This document shows positions 1 to 9,243 of a DNA stretch of 64,000 bases, in pieces. Location of the stretch: assembly GCA_040397585.1 (NCBI GenBank), contig JBBAVS010000002.1, forward strand, positions 17,507 to 81,506, given 5' to 3'. Every line of letters begins with the position of its first letter. Position 1 is the first letter of the stretch. Source of the DNA: QWPN01 sp040397585 (lineage in GTDB: Bacteria; Planctomycetota; Planctomycetia; Pirellulales; UBA1268). The notes below the pieces were generated by a model, which was not told the origin of the DNA, did no database searches, and saw only the letters and a program-made list of their open reading frames with translations. A program made the position numbers and the translations under genes.

Positions 1-1685
1 TCGACACGAACCCGGCCGCGGAACGCCCGGACCGTGCCGCGGCCCGCGGCATCCATGGCGATGGTCTCGGCGGTCGTCCACTCCCGCTCGAAGAAGTCGA
101 AGAACGCCTTGCCGTGGGGGCGGAGGTTCCAGTCGCGATCCCAGAAGGCGGCGCGAGGCTTCCAGTGCTGCCCCTCCCAGAAGCCCCACGAGACGACGCC
201 CGTCACGGCCGGGTGGCTGAACACGGTGAGGAGAAAGTCGCGGGTCCAGGCCAGCTGGAGGTCGGCATCGGCCGTGTCGATGTCGAACTCGGTGATCTGG
301 ATCGGCAGTCCGAGGGCCGCGAACCGGTCGAGCTTGGCAAGCACCGCTGCGGGGCCGGGCGGATTGCCGCCGAAGTGCGCCTGCTCGCCGATGCCGCCGA
401 GCGGGGCGCCCGAGGCCTTGAGGTCGCGGAGGATGCCGAGGAGGGTGTCGCTCGGCGAACCAGGACCCTCTCCCTGGAACATCACGTAGTCGTTGTAGAA
501 CAGCCGCGTGCCCGGAGAGTTCCGCGCTGCGATCCCGAACCAGTCCTCCATCGCGGACCGACCGAGCAGGTCGGTGAAGTCGGTGTGGGCGTAGTTCTCG
601 TTCACGACGTCCCACTCGTCGAGCAGCCCGGAGAGGGCCTTCGTCTGCGAGTCGACTCGGCGGTTGATCTCGGCCCTGAGCTGCTCCGGCCGCTCGGCGT
701 GCGCGCGGAGCCATGGCGGCGAGGCCCGCCACGACGGCCAGACGATCACGTGGCCGCGAACGGAGAACTCGTGATCCCGGAGCCAGCGGATCGTCTCCCG
801 CACGCGATCCTGGTGTCGCTCGCCCCCCTGGTCCCACGGCTCCCACTTCAGATCGTTCTCGAAGACCGCCTTGGTGAAGTGCCGCGCGAGCGTATCGCGG
901 TAGCGGTTGTCGTCGGGCGTGGTGCCGAGGATTCGGTCGGCCCTGACGCAGGTGCCGATGGCGAAGGCGTGGCGGGCGAGCACGACATGGACGCGGGCTG
1001 CCGGCACCGGCCGGCCCGCGGCATCGACGACCGACACTCTGAGGTCGGCCTTTCGCAGGCGATCGATCCGCTCCCGGGCCGCCGCCCGCCAGGCCGCATC
1101 CGCCTCGAATCCGGGATAGCGGCGAATGGTGCGGGGCAGCGTCGCGGGGTCGACGTCCGGCCCGTGGTTCACGAGCGCCAGATTGGCGACCTCGACGGTC
1201 TGCGGCGGGAATCCGAACCGCAGGGCGGCCTGAGCCGCACCGGCGGCGGCGGCCTGATCGGCGCGGAACGGCACCGAGACGTCGGCCCACTCGCCCGTGA
1301 ACGAGTGCGAGCACTCCATCAGCTTGCGGTGCTCGCCGGAGGACTCCTCGACGACCGCATCCACCTGCGCTTCCCCCGTCTCGTGGGTGCTCGCGATCCT
1401 CCGGGCGGAGTAGGTGAGCTGCAGGGTGTCGCCGACGCAGATCGGGCCAGTGGTCCGTGTCGGGAGCGACACGTGCCAGGGGTAAGGCGGCTTTCGTGAG
1501 GTCGTCACCCGAAAGCCGCCATGGTGCCCCGCATCGCCAGCGACTGGCTCGATCCGGCCGGCGGTCGCCTCGGCACCCGCGAGCGTGGCGGACGGCGTTT
1601 CGGGCAGCAACGGCACAGGACCCGCCGCGGCGAGTGCCGAGCCCCACGCCGCCACGACCACCCCGCAGGTCCAGGTTCGCTTCAT
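1..1685 (-). CDS. GH10 endo-1,4-beta-xylanase-like protein, 3' end outside window
   Basis: Secreted glycoside hydrolase of family 10, which cleaves beta-1,4-xylan. My translation from the ATG at 1685 stays open to the window edge for 561 codons, so the C-terminus is missing. Residues 1 to about 22 look like a signal peptide (MKRTWTC, then a hydrophobic Ala-rich core). Residues about 25-170 form a beta-rich domain like the galactose-binding-fold modules that precede many GH10 domains. The catalytic domain follows. The acid/base Glu363 lies in WDVVNEN and the nucleophile Glu466 in ITEFDID; their spacing of about 103 residues fits GH10. HVIVWPSW is also typical. No clear ribosome binding site is visible. 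REP-like repeats lie just upstream, between this gene and the end of lysC. Family call firm; substrate (xylan or a related glycan) inferred. Confidence 0.9.
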   Translation of the reverse strand, partial: MKRTWTCGVVVAAWGSALAAAGPVPLLPETPSATLAGAEATAGRIEPVAGDAGHHGGFRVTTSRKPPYPWHVSLPTRTTGPICVGDTLQLTYSARRIASTHETGEAQVDAVVEESSGEHRKLMECSHSFTGEWADVSVPFRADQAAAAGAAQAALRFGFPPQTVEVANLALVNHGPDVDPATLPRTIRRYPGFEADAAWRAAARERIDRLRKADLRVSVVDAAGRPVPAARVHVVLARHAFAIGTCVRADRILGTTPDDNRYRDTLARHFTKAVFENDLKWEPWDQGGERHQDRVRETIRWLRDHEFSVRGHVIVWPSWRASPPWLRAHAERPEQLRAEINRRVDSQTKALSGLLDEWDVVNENYAHTDFTDLLGRSAMEDWFGIAARNSPGTRLFYNDYVMFQGEGPGSPSDTLLGILRDLKASGAPLGGIGEQAHFGGNPPGPAAVLAKLDRFAALGLPIQITEFDIDTADADLQLAWTRDFLLTVFSHPAVTGVVSWGFWEGQHWKPRAAFWDRDWNLRPHGKAFFDFFEREWTTAETIAMDAAGRGTVRAFRGRVRV

Positions 1686-1771
1686 GCTGGTTGAGCCTAG
1701 CCGCCGATGGGCCGATCGGCCATCGCACGAACGTGCGACGCCGCGATGGATTACGCCGAAACCCGGCGGCT

Positions 1772-1909
1772 GTGGTGGGGCTTGTGCAGGTTGAAAACCT
1801 GCACCCACTTTGAGGCGGGCAGCATTGGCCTTCCAGTGGCCGCAGGTTTTCAACCTGCGGAACCCGACGCCGGTGGTGGGGCTTGTGCAGGTTGAAAACC
1901 TGCACCCAC
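1772..1909. repeat. REP-like hairpin repeat cluster 1 (three copies)
   Basis: Three copies of a short palindrome lie between lysC and the xylanase gene: 1784-1804 (minus), 1840-1860 (plus) and 1885-1905 (minus). Each is GTGG, then a 9-bp stem with core GCAGGTT, loop TTC, and the returning stem AACCTGC, read in the orientation given. The first and third copies sit in identical 37-base units (1772-1808 and 1873-1909). The outer stem pair is GT/AC in the outer copies and CC/GG in the middle one, so pairing is kept while sequence changes. The minus-plus-minus order resembles REPIN/BIME arrangements. No T-tract follows, so they are not classical terminators. Confidence 0.85.
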
Positions 1910-1927
1910 GGTGGGAAGCCGACGGCG

Positions 1928-3688
1928 TCAGACGCCGAAGGCCTGCCGCAGCACCCTCAACGACGTCTCGCCGTGCTCGGCGGCCACGATCACGTTGAGG
2001 CGGACCTCGCTCGTGCTCACGAGGTCGATGTTGACGCCGGCATCTGACAGCGGCTTGAAGAGCCGGTCGGCCACGCCCGCATGGCTGCGGATGCCGACGC
2101 CGGTGATCGAGAGTTTGGCCACGTGCGGCACGTCGGCCACCGTCGCCCCGCGGGCCTTCGCGATCGCACCGGCCACCTCGATCGCCCGATCGCGGCTCGC
2201 AGACGGCACGGTGAACGAGAGCTGGGCGCGGCCACCGCGCGGGTTGCTCTGCACGATCATGTCCACGAGCAACCCGGCCTTGCCCACCTCCTGAAACACG
2301 TCGGCGGCCACTCCGGGCGTGTCGGGTAAGTCGGTGAACGTGACCAGGGCCTGCGACGAGTCGAGCAGGCAGTCCTCGATCGCCAGGTCCTCCATGCCCT
2401 CGAGCCGGCGGACGACGTCGAGCGGGGTCGACTTCGGCAGTCCGCCGCCGGCCGTCGCGTCGACGGCCTCCCGGCCGGCGTCGTGCAGGCCGAAGGCCTT
2501 GTGCGCCGCCCTGACCGCTGCGGGGCCGTCGGTCCGATCGACGAGCGCGGAGATCTTGATCTCGCTGGTGGTGATCATGTGCACGTTGATCTTCTCGGCC
2601 GAGAGCGCGGAGAACATCCGGCCTGCCACCCCCTCCTCGGCCTCCATGCCCACGCCCACCACCGACACCTTCGCCATCCGGTGGTCGTGCGACACCCCTT
2701 CCGCGCCGATGGCCTTCGACACCCGATCGGTCCGCTCCAGGGCGTCGGCCAGATCGTCCTCGGGCACGGTGAACGAGATGTCGGCCCGGCCCCCCTGCCC
2801 CACGTTCTGCACGATCATGTCGACCGCGATCCCCGACTCGGCCAACGCCGAGAACAGCGCGTGGCTCGAGCCGGGCTGGTCGGGAGCGCCCTCGAGCGTG
2901 ATCCGGGCCTCGTCCTTGGCGAGGGCCACTCCGCTCACGGGCCGCTTCACGGCCAGATCGGCGGCGAGAATCAGCGTGCCCGGCATGTCCTTGAAGCTCG
3001 ACCGCACCTCGACCTTCACGCCGAACTTCTTGGCGAACTCGATCGATCGGGAGTGCATCACGCCGGCCCCAAGGCTGGCGAGTTCCAGCATCTCGTCGTA
3101 GGAGATCGAGCCCAGCCGGCTGGCATCGGGCAGGAGACGGGGATCGGTCGTGTAGATCCCGTCCACGTCGGTGTAGATCTCGCAGAGATCGGCGTCGAGC
3201 ACGGCGGCGAGGGCCACGGCCGTAGTGTCGGAGCCGCCGCGGCCGAGCGTGGTGATGTTGCCGTTTTGATCGATGCCCTGGAAGCCGGCGGCGATCACAA
3301 TGGCACCGGAGTCGAGGAGCGACTTCACGTGGTCGGTGGAGATGGAGCGGATCCGGGCCTTGCCGTGGGTGCTGTCGGTGCGGATGCCGATCTGGGCGCC
3401 GGTAAGGCTCACCGCCTGGTGGCCGGCGGCCTGCACGGCCATCGCGAACAGGGCCACGCTCACCTGCTCTCCGGTGGAGAGCAGCATGTCCATCTCGCGG
3501 GCGCTGGGGCGGTCGGTGATCTCCTTGGCCAGGTCGACGAGGATGTCGGTCTGGTGGCCCATGGCGCTGACCACCACGACCACCCGATCGCCGGCCACGT
3601 GGCGGGCGATCGCCTTCGCGGCGGCCGCCTTGATCTTGGATGCGTCGGCGACGCTGGTGCCGCCGAACTTCTGCACGACGAGGGCCAT
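1928..3688 (-). CDS. lysC: Aspartate kinase with four ACT domains
   Basis: Phosphorylates aspartate, the first step to lysine, threonine and methionine, in the cytoplasm. The kinase domain covers about residues 1-245 and starts with the nucleotide-binding KFGGTSV (7-13). GRGGSDTTA and TDVDGIYTTDP are family motifs. The rest, about 250-586, holds four ACT units in two pairs; LVDMIVQ and VDMIVQN mark the repeated core. Two ACT domains are usual, and the four-ACT form is known from cyanobacteria and planctomycetes. I chose the ATG at 3688 (MALVVQKFGG), which has AGAGGAG about 10 bases upstream; an upstream in-frame start would add 12 residues with no such site. It is the last gene of a minus-strand run hom, apgM-like, lysC. 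Feedback control by threonine and/or lysine through the ACT domains is expected. Confidence 0.96.
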   Translation of the reverse strand: MALVVQKFGGTSVADASKIKAAAAKAIARHVAGDRVVVVVSAMGHQTDILVDLAKEITDRPSAREMDMLLSTGEQVSVALFAMAVQAAGHQAVSLTGAQIGIRTDSTHGKARIRSISTDHVKSLLDSGAIVIAAGFQGIDQNGNITTLGRGGSDTTAVALAAVLDADLCEIYTDVDGIYTTDPRLLPDASRLGSISYDEMLELASLGAGVMHSRSIEFAKKFGVKVEVRSSFKDMPGTLILAADLAVKRPVSGVALAKDEARITLEGAPDQPGSSHALFSALAESGIAVDMIVQNVGQGGRADISFTVPEDDLADALERTDRVSKAIGAEGVSHDHRMAKVSVVGVGMEAEEGVAGRMFSALSAEKINVHMITTSEIKISALVDRTDGPAAVRAAHKAFGLHDAGREAVDATAGGGLPKSTPLDVVRRLEGMEDLAIEDCLLDSSQALVTFTDLPDTPGVAADVFQEVGKAGLLVDMIVQSNPRGGRAQLSFTVPSASRDRAIEVAGAIAKARGATVADVPHVAKLSITGVGIRSHAGVADRLFKPLSDAGVNIDLVSTSEVRLNVIVAAEHGETSLRVLRQAFGV

Positions 3689-3705
3689 CTGCTGCTTCAC
3701 TCCTC

Positions 3706-3729
3706 TGAGCACACGTTTGAGCACACGTT
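3706..3729. repeat. Tandem 12-bp repeat upstream of lysC
   Basis: TGAGCACACGTT occurs twice in direct tandem (3706-3717 and 3718-3729), in the 66 bases between the end of the apgM-like gene and the start of lysC. It ends a few bases before the lysC ribosome binding site on the minus strand. It could be a regulator site or a chance duplication; nothing else supports a function. Confidence 0.5.
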
Positions 3730-3754
3730 CTTCAGGATTTCCGAGGACGGGCCG

Positions 3755-4981
3755 CTATGCCCGGCGATTCAGGAACTCGCCCATCAGCTGCCATCCCGGC
3801 TCGATCCGCTGCCCCGACGCGGCGGCCGCCAGCTCGTCGTAGGTGCTCTGGCCCGAGGCCGCGATTCCCGTGCCGGCCATCACGAAGGGCACAGGGCCGC
3901 GGGAGTGGGTCTTGGTGGCGATGAACGTCGGATGGTCGGGGCAGACGAGGATCCGGTGCTCGCCGAGCGCAGCGAGGTGAGCCGCCAGGGGGCCCACGAT
4001 CTTGGCGTCGATCTCCTCGATCGCCTTCACCTTCTCGGCGGCGTCGCCCTGATGGCTCGCCTCGTCCGGGGCCTCGACGTGCACGCAGACCAGGTCGGCC
4101 GTGGCGAGCTCGGCGATCGCCGCCCGACCCTTGGCGGCGTAGTCGGTGTCGAGGTAGCCGGTCGCGCCCGCCACCTCGAGCCGCTTCCAGCCGGCCAGCG
4201 CCGCGAGGCCGCGGAGGAGGTCCACCGCCGTGATCATCGTGCCCGACATGCCGTACTTCGTGGTGAAGGGCTCGAATGCAGGCGCCCGGCCCACGCCCCA
4301 CAGCCAGACGTGCGTCGCCGGCCGCTTGCCCGCGGCAACCCGAGCCCGGTTCACCGGGTGGTCGCGAAGCCAGTCGGCGCTCCGCGACATGATCTCGCTG
4401 AGCAGCTGGCTGCCAGTGCCCCGCGGAAAATCATCGACGACGGGCTTGTCCATCAGGTCGTGCGGCGGGGTGGCCCGCAGGCTGCCGTCGAACGGCGCCG
4501 CCCCGGTCGCGCCCCGATGGATCAGCAGGTTGCGGTAGCTCACGCCTGGAACGAACGTCCACGACGCAGCGAGCTCGGGGTACTCCGCCGCCAGGCCCCG
4601 CTGGCAGGCGGCGAGCAGATCGGTGCCCTCCGCGGTGGTGATGTGTCCGGCCGTGAAGTCTTCCATTGTCTGGCCGGCGATGGTCACGAGGTTGCACCGC
4701 ACCGCCCAGTCGTCGGGGCCGAGGGTGATCCCCTGGGCCGCGGCTTCGAGGGGCGCCCGGCCAGTGAAGAAAGAGAGCGGGTCGTAGCCCATGAGGCTCA
4801 TGCAGGCCACCTCGGATCCCGGCGGCAGCGAGTCGGGCACGTGGTTGGTGAGGCCCACGCGGCCGCGGGCGACGAGCGCGTCGAGGCCCGGCGTGCGGGC
4901 TGCCTGGAACGGCGTCCGGCCGCCCAGGGAATCCTGTGGTTCGTCGGCGGCGCCGTCCGGGATCACGATCACGTATTTCAT
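3755..4981 (-). CDS. apgM: ApgM-family protein (BPG-independent phosphoglycerate mutase-like; possible homoserine kinase)
   Basis: A 408-residue member of the archaeal-type cofactor-independent phosphoglycerate mutase family (alkaline phosphatase superfamily fold). Asp9 in IPDGAAD and Ser56 in PPGSEVA match the metal ligand and phospho-acceptor serine. Later metal ligands fit VHVEAPDEASHQGD and CPDHPT. It lies between homoserine dehydrogenase (24 bases after that gene) and aspartate kinase (66 bases before it), all on one strand. Members of this family found among threonine genes have been proposed to act as homoserine kinases (TIGR02535-type). No ThrB-type kinase is seen nearby. Family is certain; phosphoglycerate mutase versus homoserine kinase cannot be decided from sequence alone, but the location favours homoserine kinase. 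Confidence 0.85.
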   Translation of the reverse strand: MKYVIVIPDGAADEPQDSLGGRTPFQAARTPGLDALVARGRVGLTNHVPDSLPPGSEVACMSLMGYDPLSFFTGRAPLEAAAQGITLGPDDWAVRCNLVTIAGQTMEDFTAGHITTAEGTDLLAACQRGLAAEYPELAASWTFVPGVSYRNLLIHRGATGAAPFDGSLRATPPHDLMDKPVVDDFPRGTGSQLLSEIMSRSADWLRDHPVNRARVAAGKRPATHVWLWGVGRAPAFEPFTTKYGMSGTMITAVDLLRGLAALAGWKRLEVAGATGYLDTDYAAKGRAAIAELATADLVCVHVEAPDEASHQGDAAEKVKAIEEIDAKIVGPLAAHLAALGEHRILVCPDHPTFIATKTHSRGPVPFVMAGTGIAASGQSTYDELAAAASGQRIEPGWQLMGEFLNRRA

Positions 4982-5005
4982 GGGCGGGGCTCCTGGGCGG
5001 CGGCG

Positions 5006-6301
5006 TCAGTCGTCGAGCACGCCGAGGCAGACGGTCGTGCCGGACACGACATCGGAGGCGTCGATGTGGGCGAGGGCCTTCGCCACGGCGGTGGTGCCGC
5101 AGGCGTGGGTCATGATCACCAGCGGCACGCCGCCGGCCCCCGCCGGGTCACGCTGGATCACCGACGCGATCGAGATGCCGTGCTCTCCGAGGATGCCGGT
5201 GATCCGCGCGAGCACGCCCGGGCGGTCGTCGACGTGCAGCCGGAGGAAGTGCTTCTGGACGAGGTCCACGCCGCCGATCCGCGCGGCCGGGCCCTCGGCG
5301 TCGAGCACGCCCGTGGTCCGGAAGGTGATCGCAGCCCGACCCACCACGGTGTCGATGATGTCGGCCACCACGGCCGAGGCCGTGGGCATCTGCCCGGCGC
5401 CCAGCCCGTGGAAGAACATCCGCCCCACGGCGTCGCCGACGATGCTCACGGCGTTGAAAGCGCCGCGGGTCTCCGCGAGCGGCGTGCCGATCTTCACGAG
5501 GGCCGGTGCCACCCGCATCGCGAGCCGGCCGTCACTGCGGCTGGCGATCGCCACGAGCCGGATCCGATAGCCGAGTTCCGCCGCCGAAGCCATCAGGTCG
5601 CTATCCACGCCCTCGATGCCCGTCCGCGGGATCTCGGCCCAGGGCACCCAGACACCGAAGGCGAGGTGGGCGAGGATCGCGAGCTTCTGCGTGGCATCGG
5701 TGCCGTCCACGTCCATGGCGGGATCGGCCTCGGCGTAGCCCTTGGCCTGTGCCAGGGCCAGCACCTCGGCGTAGTCGGCCCCCTCCTCCTCCATCGTGGA
5801 GAGGATGAAGTTGCTCGTGCCGTTGAGAATCCCACGGATGCTGTCGATGCGGTTGGCGGCGAGGCACTCGCCGATCGCGGCCACGATCGGGATCCCGCCG
5901 GCGACGGCGGCCTCGAACGCGATCGAGCGGCCCTTGGTGCGGGCCAGTTCGAAGAGCTCGGGGCCATGCTCGGCGAGCAGCGCCTTGTTGGCCGTGACGA
6001 CATCCTTTCCGTTCTCGAGCAGGTCGATCATCATCGACCGAGCCGGCTCCAGGCCCCCCACCAGCAGCGCCGCCACGGAGATCGTGGGGTCGCGGGAGAT
6101 CGTGCGGATGTCGGTCGAGACGCGATCGGCGGGGAGTTTGAGGCCGCGGTCACGGCCCGGGTCGCGGCACACCGCCCGCTCGACGACGATCGGCCGCCCG
6201 GCATGCCGGGTGATGTGGTCAGCAGAGTCGACCAGCAGCCTGACGACGCCCGAGCCGACCGTGCCCAGACCGACGACACCGACACGGACGGGATCTGGCA
6301 T
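5006..6301 (-). CDS. hom: Homoserine dehydrogenase
   Basis: Reduces aspartate semialdehyde to homoserine with NAD(P)H, the branch step to threonine and methionine. The protein has an N-terminal Rossmann fold with GVVGLGTVGSG, the conserved VVTANKALLA, the substrate-domain signature around ILNGTSNFILS and GYAEADPAMDVDG, and a C-terminal ACT domain starting near DDRPGVLARITG. I prefer the ATG at 6301 (MPDPVRVG, 431 residues), which puts the Rossmann glycines at the usual place and has GGAG upstream; a GTG at 6334 would add 11 residues. First gene of the hom, apgM-like, lysC run. Feedback inhibition by threonine through the ACT domain is expected. Confidence 0.95.
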   Translation of the reverse strand: MPDPVRVGVVGLGTVGSGVVRLLVDSADHITRHAGRPIVVERAVCRDPGRDRGLKLPADRVSTDIRTISRDPTISVAALLVGGLEPARSMMIDLLENGKDVVTANKALLAEHGPELFELARTKGRSIAFEAAVAGGIPIVAAIGECLAANRIDSIRGILNGTSNFILSTMEEEGADYAEVLALAQAKGYAEADPAMDVDGTDATQKLAILAHLAFGVWVPWAEIPRTGIEGVDSDLMASAAELGYRIRLVAIASRSDGRLAMRVAPALVKIGTPLAETRGAFNAVSIVGDAVGRMFFHGLGAGQMPTASAVVADIIDTVVGRAAITFRTTGVLDAEGPAARIGGVDLVQKHFLRLHVDDRPGVLARITGILGEHGISIASVIQRDPAGAGGVPLVIMTHACGTTAVAKALAHIDASDVVSGTTVCLGVLDD

Positions 6302-6433
6302 GGCGAGAAGGGCTCCAGAGGCGGGCGTGGTCACAACGATCGTCGATCGTAATGACCCTAGGCCACCCCGGAAAGCGAGGCCAGTGCCCGCCGTCCGAAC
6401 CGCGATTCTGGTCGTGCCGGTCGTGCCGGTTCT

Positions 6434-9136
6434 TCAGCCCGCTCGCCGCCGCCGCAGCGTCCCGCAGACACCAACCGCCGCGATCGCCGCCGATGCGAGC
6501 AGCGGCCACGCCGTCGGCTCGGGGACGGCAGCGATCGCCCCGGCCTGTCCAGGCGGCGGGTTGTAGCTGCCGGCATCGAACAGGCCGTTGGAGAGGAAGC
6601 TCGCGGCGTCGAGGATGTCCACCACGCCGTCGTAGGTGAAATCGCCCTCGTTCCAGGTCGCCGGCGCACCCGAGTCAAACTTGCCGCCAGCCAGGAAGTT
6701 GGCCGCGTCGATGATGTCCACCTGCCAGTCGAGGTTGGTGTCGCCGGCCGCGGCGAAGGCGAAGGTCACCGTGCCGTCGCCGTTGTCGAGCCAGCCCACC
6801 GTTCGGTCGCCACCGCTGGCGGCGGCCACGCTCGAGGTGATTCCGCTCGTGCCGTTCCAGGTGCCGTCGCCGAGGCCCGAGACGATCGCCGCCACCATGG
6901 TCGGGGCCGAGAGGCCGGCCGCCACGGTGACCATCCCGCTCCCCACGTCGGTGAGGCCGCCGGCACTGGGGTCCAGGCCGCCCACGGTCGTCTGCAGATA
7001 CGGCGCGAGTGTGAGCGTGCCGCCGGCGACCGGCACCACCGTGCCGGCCGGCAGGGCGTTGCTGCTTGCCAGGTTGAGGCGGCCGCCCTGCACGGTCACG
7101 CTGCCGCTGAAGGTGCTGATGTAGCCATTCGTGCCGCCCAGCACGAGCGTGCCGGCGCCGGTCTTCATGAACCCGGTGCTCGAGCCGGTCAGGCTGACGA
7201 AGTCCCCGAGGGTCGCGGTGCGGCCGGTCGGCACGTCGAACGTCTTCGCATCGCCCCCGCTGACCGTCACGATCACCGCCCCGCCGCTCCCCGAGACGCC
7301 GGTCACGGTCAGGTCGGTCGCGGCGTCGAGCGTAGTGATCGTGCCGCCGGTCCAGTTCACCCGCCGCTGCGAGCCGGCGGAGGCGAAGCCGGTGCCGGAG
7401 GTGATGCTGCCGACCGCCAGGGTTCCGCCGGCGAGCGCGTACGTGCTGCGAAAGGTGGGATTGTTGGTCGTGCCGCCGGTGGCCACGTTGACCCCCAGGG
7501 TCAGCGTTCCACCGCGGACGAGGCCGCCGGTCTGGGCGAAGCTCCCGGTGATCGTCGGCGATCCGGCCGAGCCGGCCGCGGTGTTGACGTTCCCCAGCGT
7601 GATGGCCGTGGCGTCGACGGTTCCCGACGACATCGTGAAGACGCCCGTCTGGCCCGAGGAGGCCAAGACGAAGTAGTAACCGACGTTGAAGTTCGACACC
7701 CGAGCGTCGATCGTCCCCGCCGAGACGTCGAGCGTTCCGTTGCCGAAGTTGTCGCCGCCCCCCTTGAAGCCCACGAACACATCGTTGACCCGAGAGTCCC
7801 CGCCGGATGGTCCGCGGAGCACCAGGCTGCCGCCGGAGACTTCCGGGGCGAACGCCATGACCCCGTTCCCACGGTAGGCGCCCACCGTGAGCGTGCCGGT
7901 GGAGATCGAGTTGGCGAGCCCGAGCAGGAGCGTGGACACGCTCGACGCGGGCCTGTCCGCGGAGTTGCCGATCTGGACGTGCGCCGCCGCCAGCGACGCC
8001 GTTCCCGCGACCGGCAGGCTCATGATGGTGGCCGAGGTGCTGCTGGCGACCGTGCTCGTGGTGTTGAGCACGAGGTTGCCGGTGCCGTTGCCCCAGGAGA
8101 ACGACGACAGTCCGGTGAGATCGAGCCGTGTCGTGCCCGTCTGGGCGGTGGCGGCGCCCGACCCCACGTTGAGGTTGCCGCCGGTCACCGCCAGAGAGCC
8201 GTTGCGGAACGTGTTCGTGACCTGTCCCGTCCCGTTGCTCACCAGCGTGACGGCGAGGCTGGCGACGGTCTGATTGCCGCCGCCGAAGTCGACGAGCGAA
8301 CCGCCGGTGTTGGTGGCCGAGGTCTGCAGGGTGAGCGCCGCCGGGGAGAGCAACGCCCCTCCGCTGAGCGACACGGTGGCGCTGCGGACGGTGGTGGCAC
8401 CGGTGTACGAGACGGGCCCGGTGATCTGGAAGTTTCCGGTGTTGAGGGCGAGCGAGCCGGATCCCGCGAGCGCACCGCCGAGTGCGAACGTATTCGCGGC
8501 CACTCCGTTCTGGATGGTCAGCTGCCCGGCGGAGATCGTGATCGACCGGTTGGTGGTGAGGGTGCTCGTCGGAAAGGAGAAACTCTGCAGATTGGTGCTG
8601 GCGGTCACCTCGATCGGGTTCTCCGCGGCGCCGAGCTGCCCGTCGCGGGCGATCTGGATCGTGCCACCGCCGAAGGAGTTGGTGCCGGTGTAGGTGTAAT
8701 CCAGCGGGTTGTATCGCGGCGAATAGATACCGTTGCCGGTCTTGCGGAGGCCCTGCGAGCCGGACAATTGCGCATACATGAACAGGTTGCCGTTGGTGAC
8801 ATTGATCAGCGGCACGCCGCTCGACACGGCGAGGTCGATCCAGTCGGTGCCGACGGTCGTGCTGCCAATCACCACGTTGCCAGACGCGGTGGTCTGACTG
8901 ATGGTCCCGACCGTCACCGTGGTGTTGTCGAGGAGGATCGTCGGGCCGGCTGCGGGAAACACCGTGACGGCGTCGATGGCACTGGGGATGATCCCGTCGC
9001 TCCAGGCCGTGCCGGTGATCCACGGCGTGGTGCCGGTGGTGGGCAGCCAGGTGGACTGGGCCGAGGCGACCACGGGCGCCAGGCACGCGATCACAACCAG
9101 CGATGACCGAACAGCCCGACCAAGCGACGACACCAT
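6434..9136 (-). CDS. Secreted beta-strand-repeat protein with dockerin-like segment and PEP-CTERM sorting signal
   Basis: About 900 residues. Start at the ATG at 9136 (MVSSLGRAVRS), which has GGGGAGGTGA just upstream; a hydrophobic signal peptide ends near AQS. Most of the chain is Gly/Thr/Ser-rich beta structure of the autotransporter-associated-repeat and PEP-CTERM protein type, with lines such as GAGTLVLGGTNGY. The end holds two calcium-loop-like dockerin units (GDTNLDWQVDIIDAANF and GDFTYDGVVDILDAASF), then VPEP, a hydrophobic helix and RRRRAG, the PEP-CTERM signal for exosortase-type sorting. No exosortase gene is in the window. Its dockerin-side module is nearly the same as that of the lyase gene upstream. 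Likely a cell-surface or matrix protein; ligand unknown. Confidence 0.88.
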   Translation of the reverse strand: MVSSLGRAVRSSLVVIACLAPVVASAQSTWLPTTGTTPWITGTAWSDGIIPSAIDAVTVFPAAGPTILLDNTTVTVGTISQTTASGNVVIGSTTVGTDWIDLAVSSGVPLINVTNGNLFMYAQLSGSQGLRKTGNGIYSPRYNPLDYTYTGTNSFGGGTIQIARDGQLGAAENPIEVTASTNLQSFSFPTSTLTTNRSITISAGQLTIQNGVAANTFALGGALAGSGSLALNTGNFQITGPVSYTGATTVRSATVSLSGGALLSPAALTLQTSATNTGGSLVDFGGGNQTVASLAVTLVSNGTGQVTNTFRNGSLAVTGGNLNVGSGAATAQTGTTRLDLTGLSSFSWGNGTGNLVLNTTSTVASSTSATIMSLPVAGTASLAAAHVQIGNSADRPASSVSTLLLGLANSISTGTLTVGAYRGNGVMAFAPEVSGGSLVLRGPSGGDSRVNDVFVGFKGGGDNFGNGTLDVSAGTIDARVSNFNVGYYFVLASSGQTGVFTMSSGTVDATAITLGNVNTAAGSAGSPTITGSFAQTGGLVRGGTLTLGVNVATGGTTNNPTFRSTYALAGGTLAVGSITSGTGFASAGSQRRVNWTGGTITTLDAATDLTVTGVSGSGGAVIVTVSGGDAKTFDVPTGRTATLGDFVSLTGSSTGFMKTGAGTLVLGGTNGYISTFSGSVTVQGGRLNLASSNALPAGTVVPVAGGTLTLAPYLQTTVGGLDPSAGGLTDVGSGMVTVAAGLSAPTMVAAIVSGLGDGTWNGTSGITSSVAAASGGDRTVGWLDNGDGTVTFAFAAAGDTNLDWQVDIIDAANFLAGGKFDSGAPATWNEGDFTYDGVVDILDAASFLSNGLFDAGSYNPPPGQAGAIAAVPEPTAWPLLASAAIAAVGVCGTLRRRRAG

Positions 9137-9243
9137 GATTTCACCTCCCCGAGAACTGACGTGACCCGGACACGAGTCCAACGCCGGAAAGCATACCGCG
9201 TCACGCCGCCGGACGGTGTCCCATAAGTGTGCGACGCGTGGGA

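Noticed and set aside
1772..1909. CRISPR array
   Set aside because: Only two identical 37-base units, the middle unit inverted, no cas genes, no regular spacers. They are REP-like hairpins.
2483..6352. A 1289-codon open frame on the plus strand
   Set aside because: It lies opposite lysC, apgM-like and hom, which have clear family motifs. The long frame is Gly/His/Arg/Asp-rich without repeats or motifs, as expected from the antisense strand of GC-rich genes.
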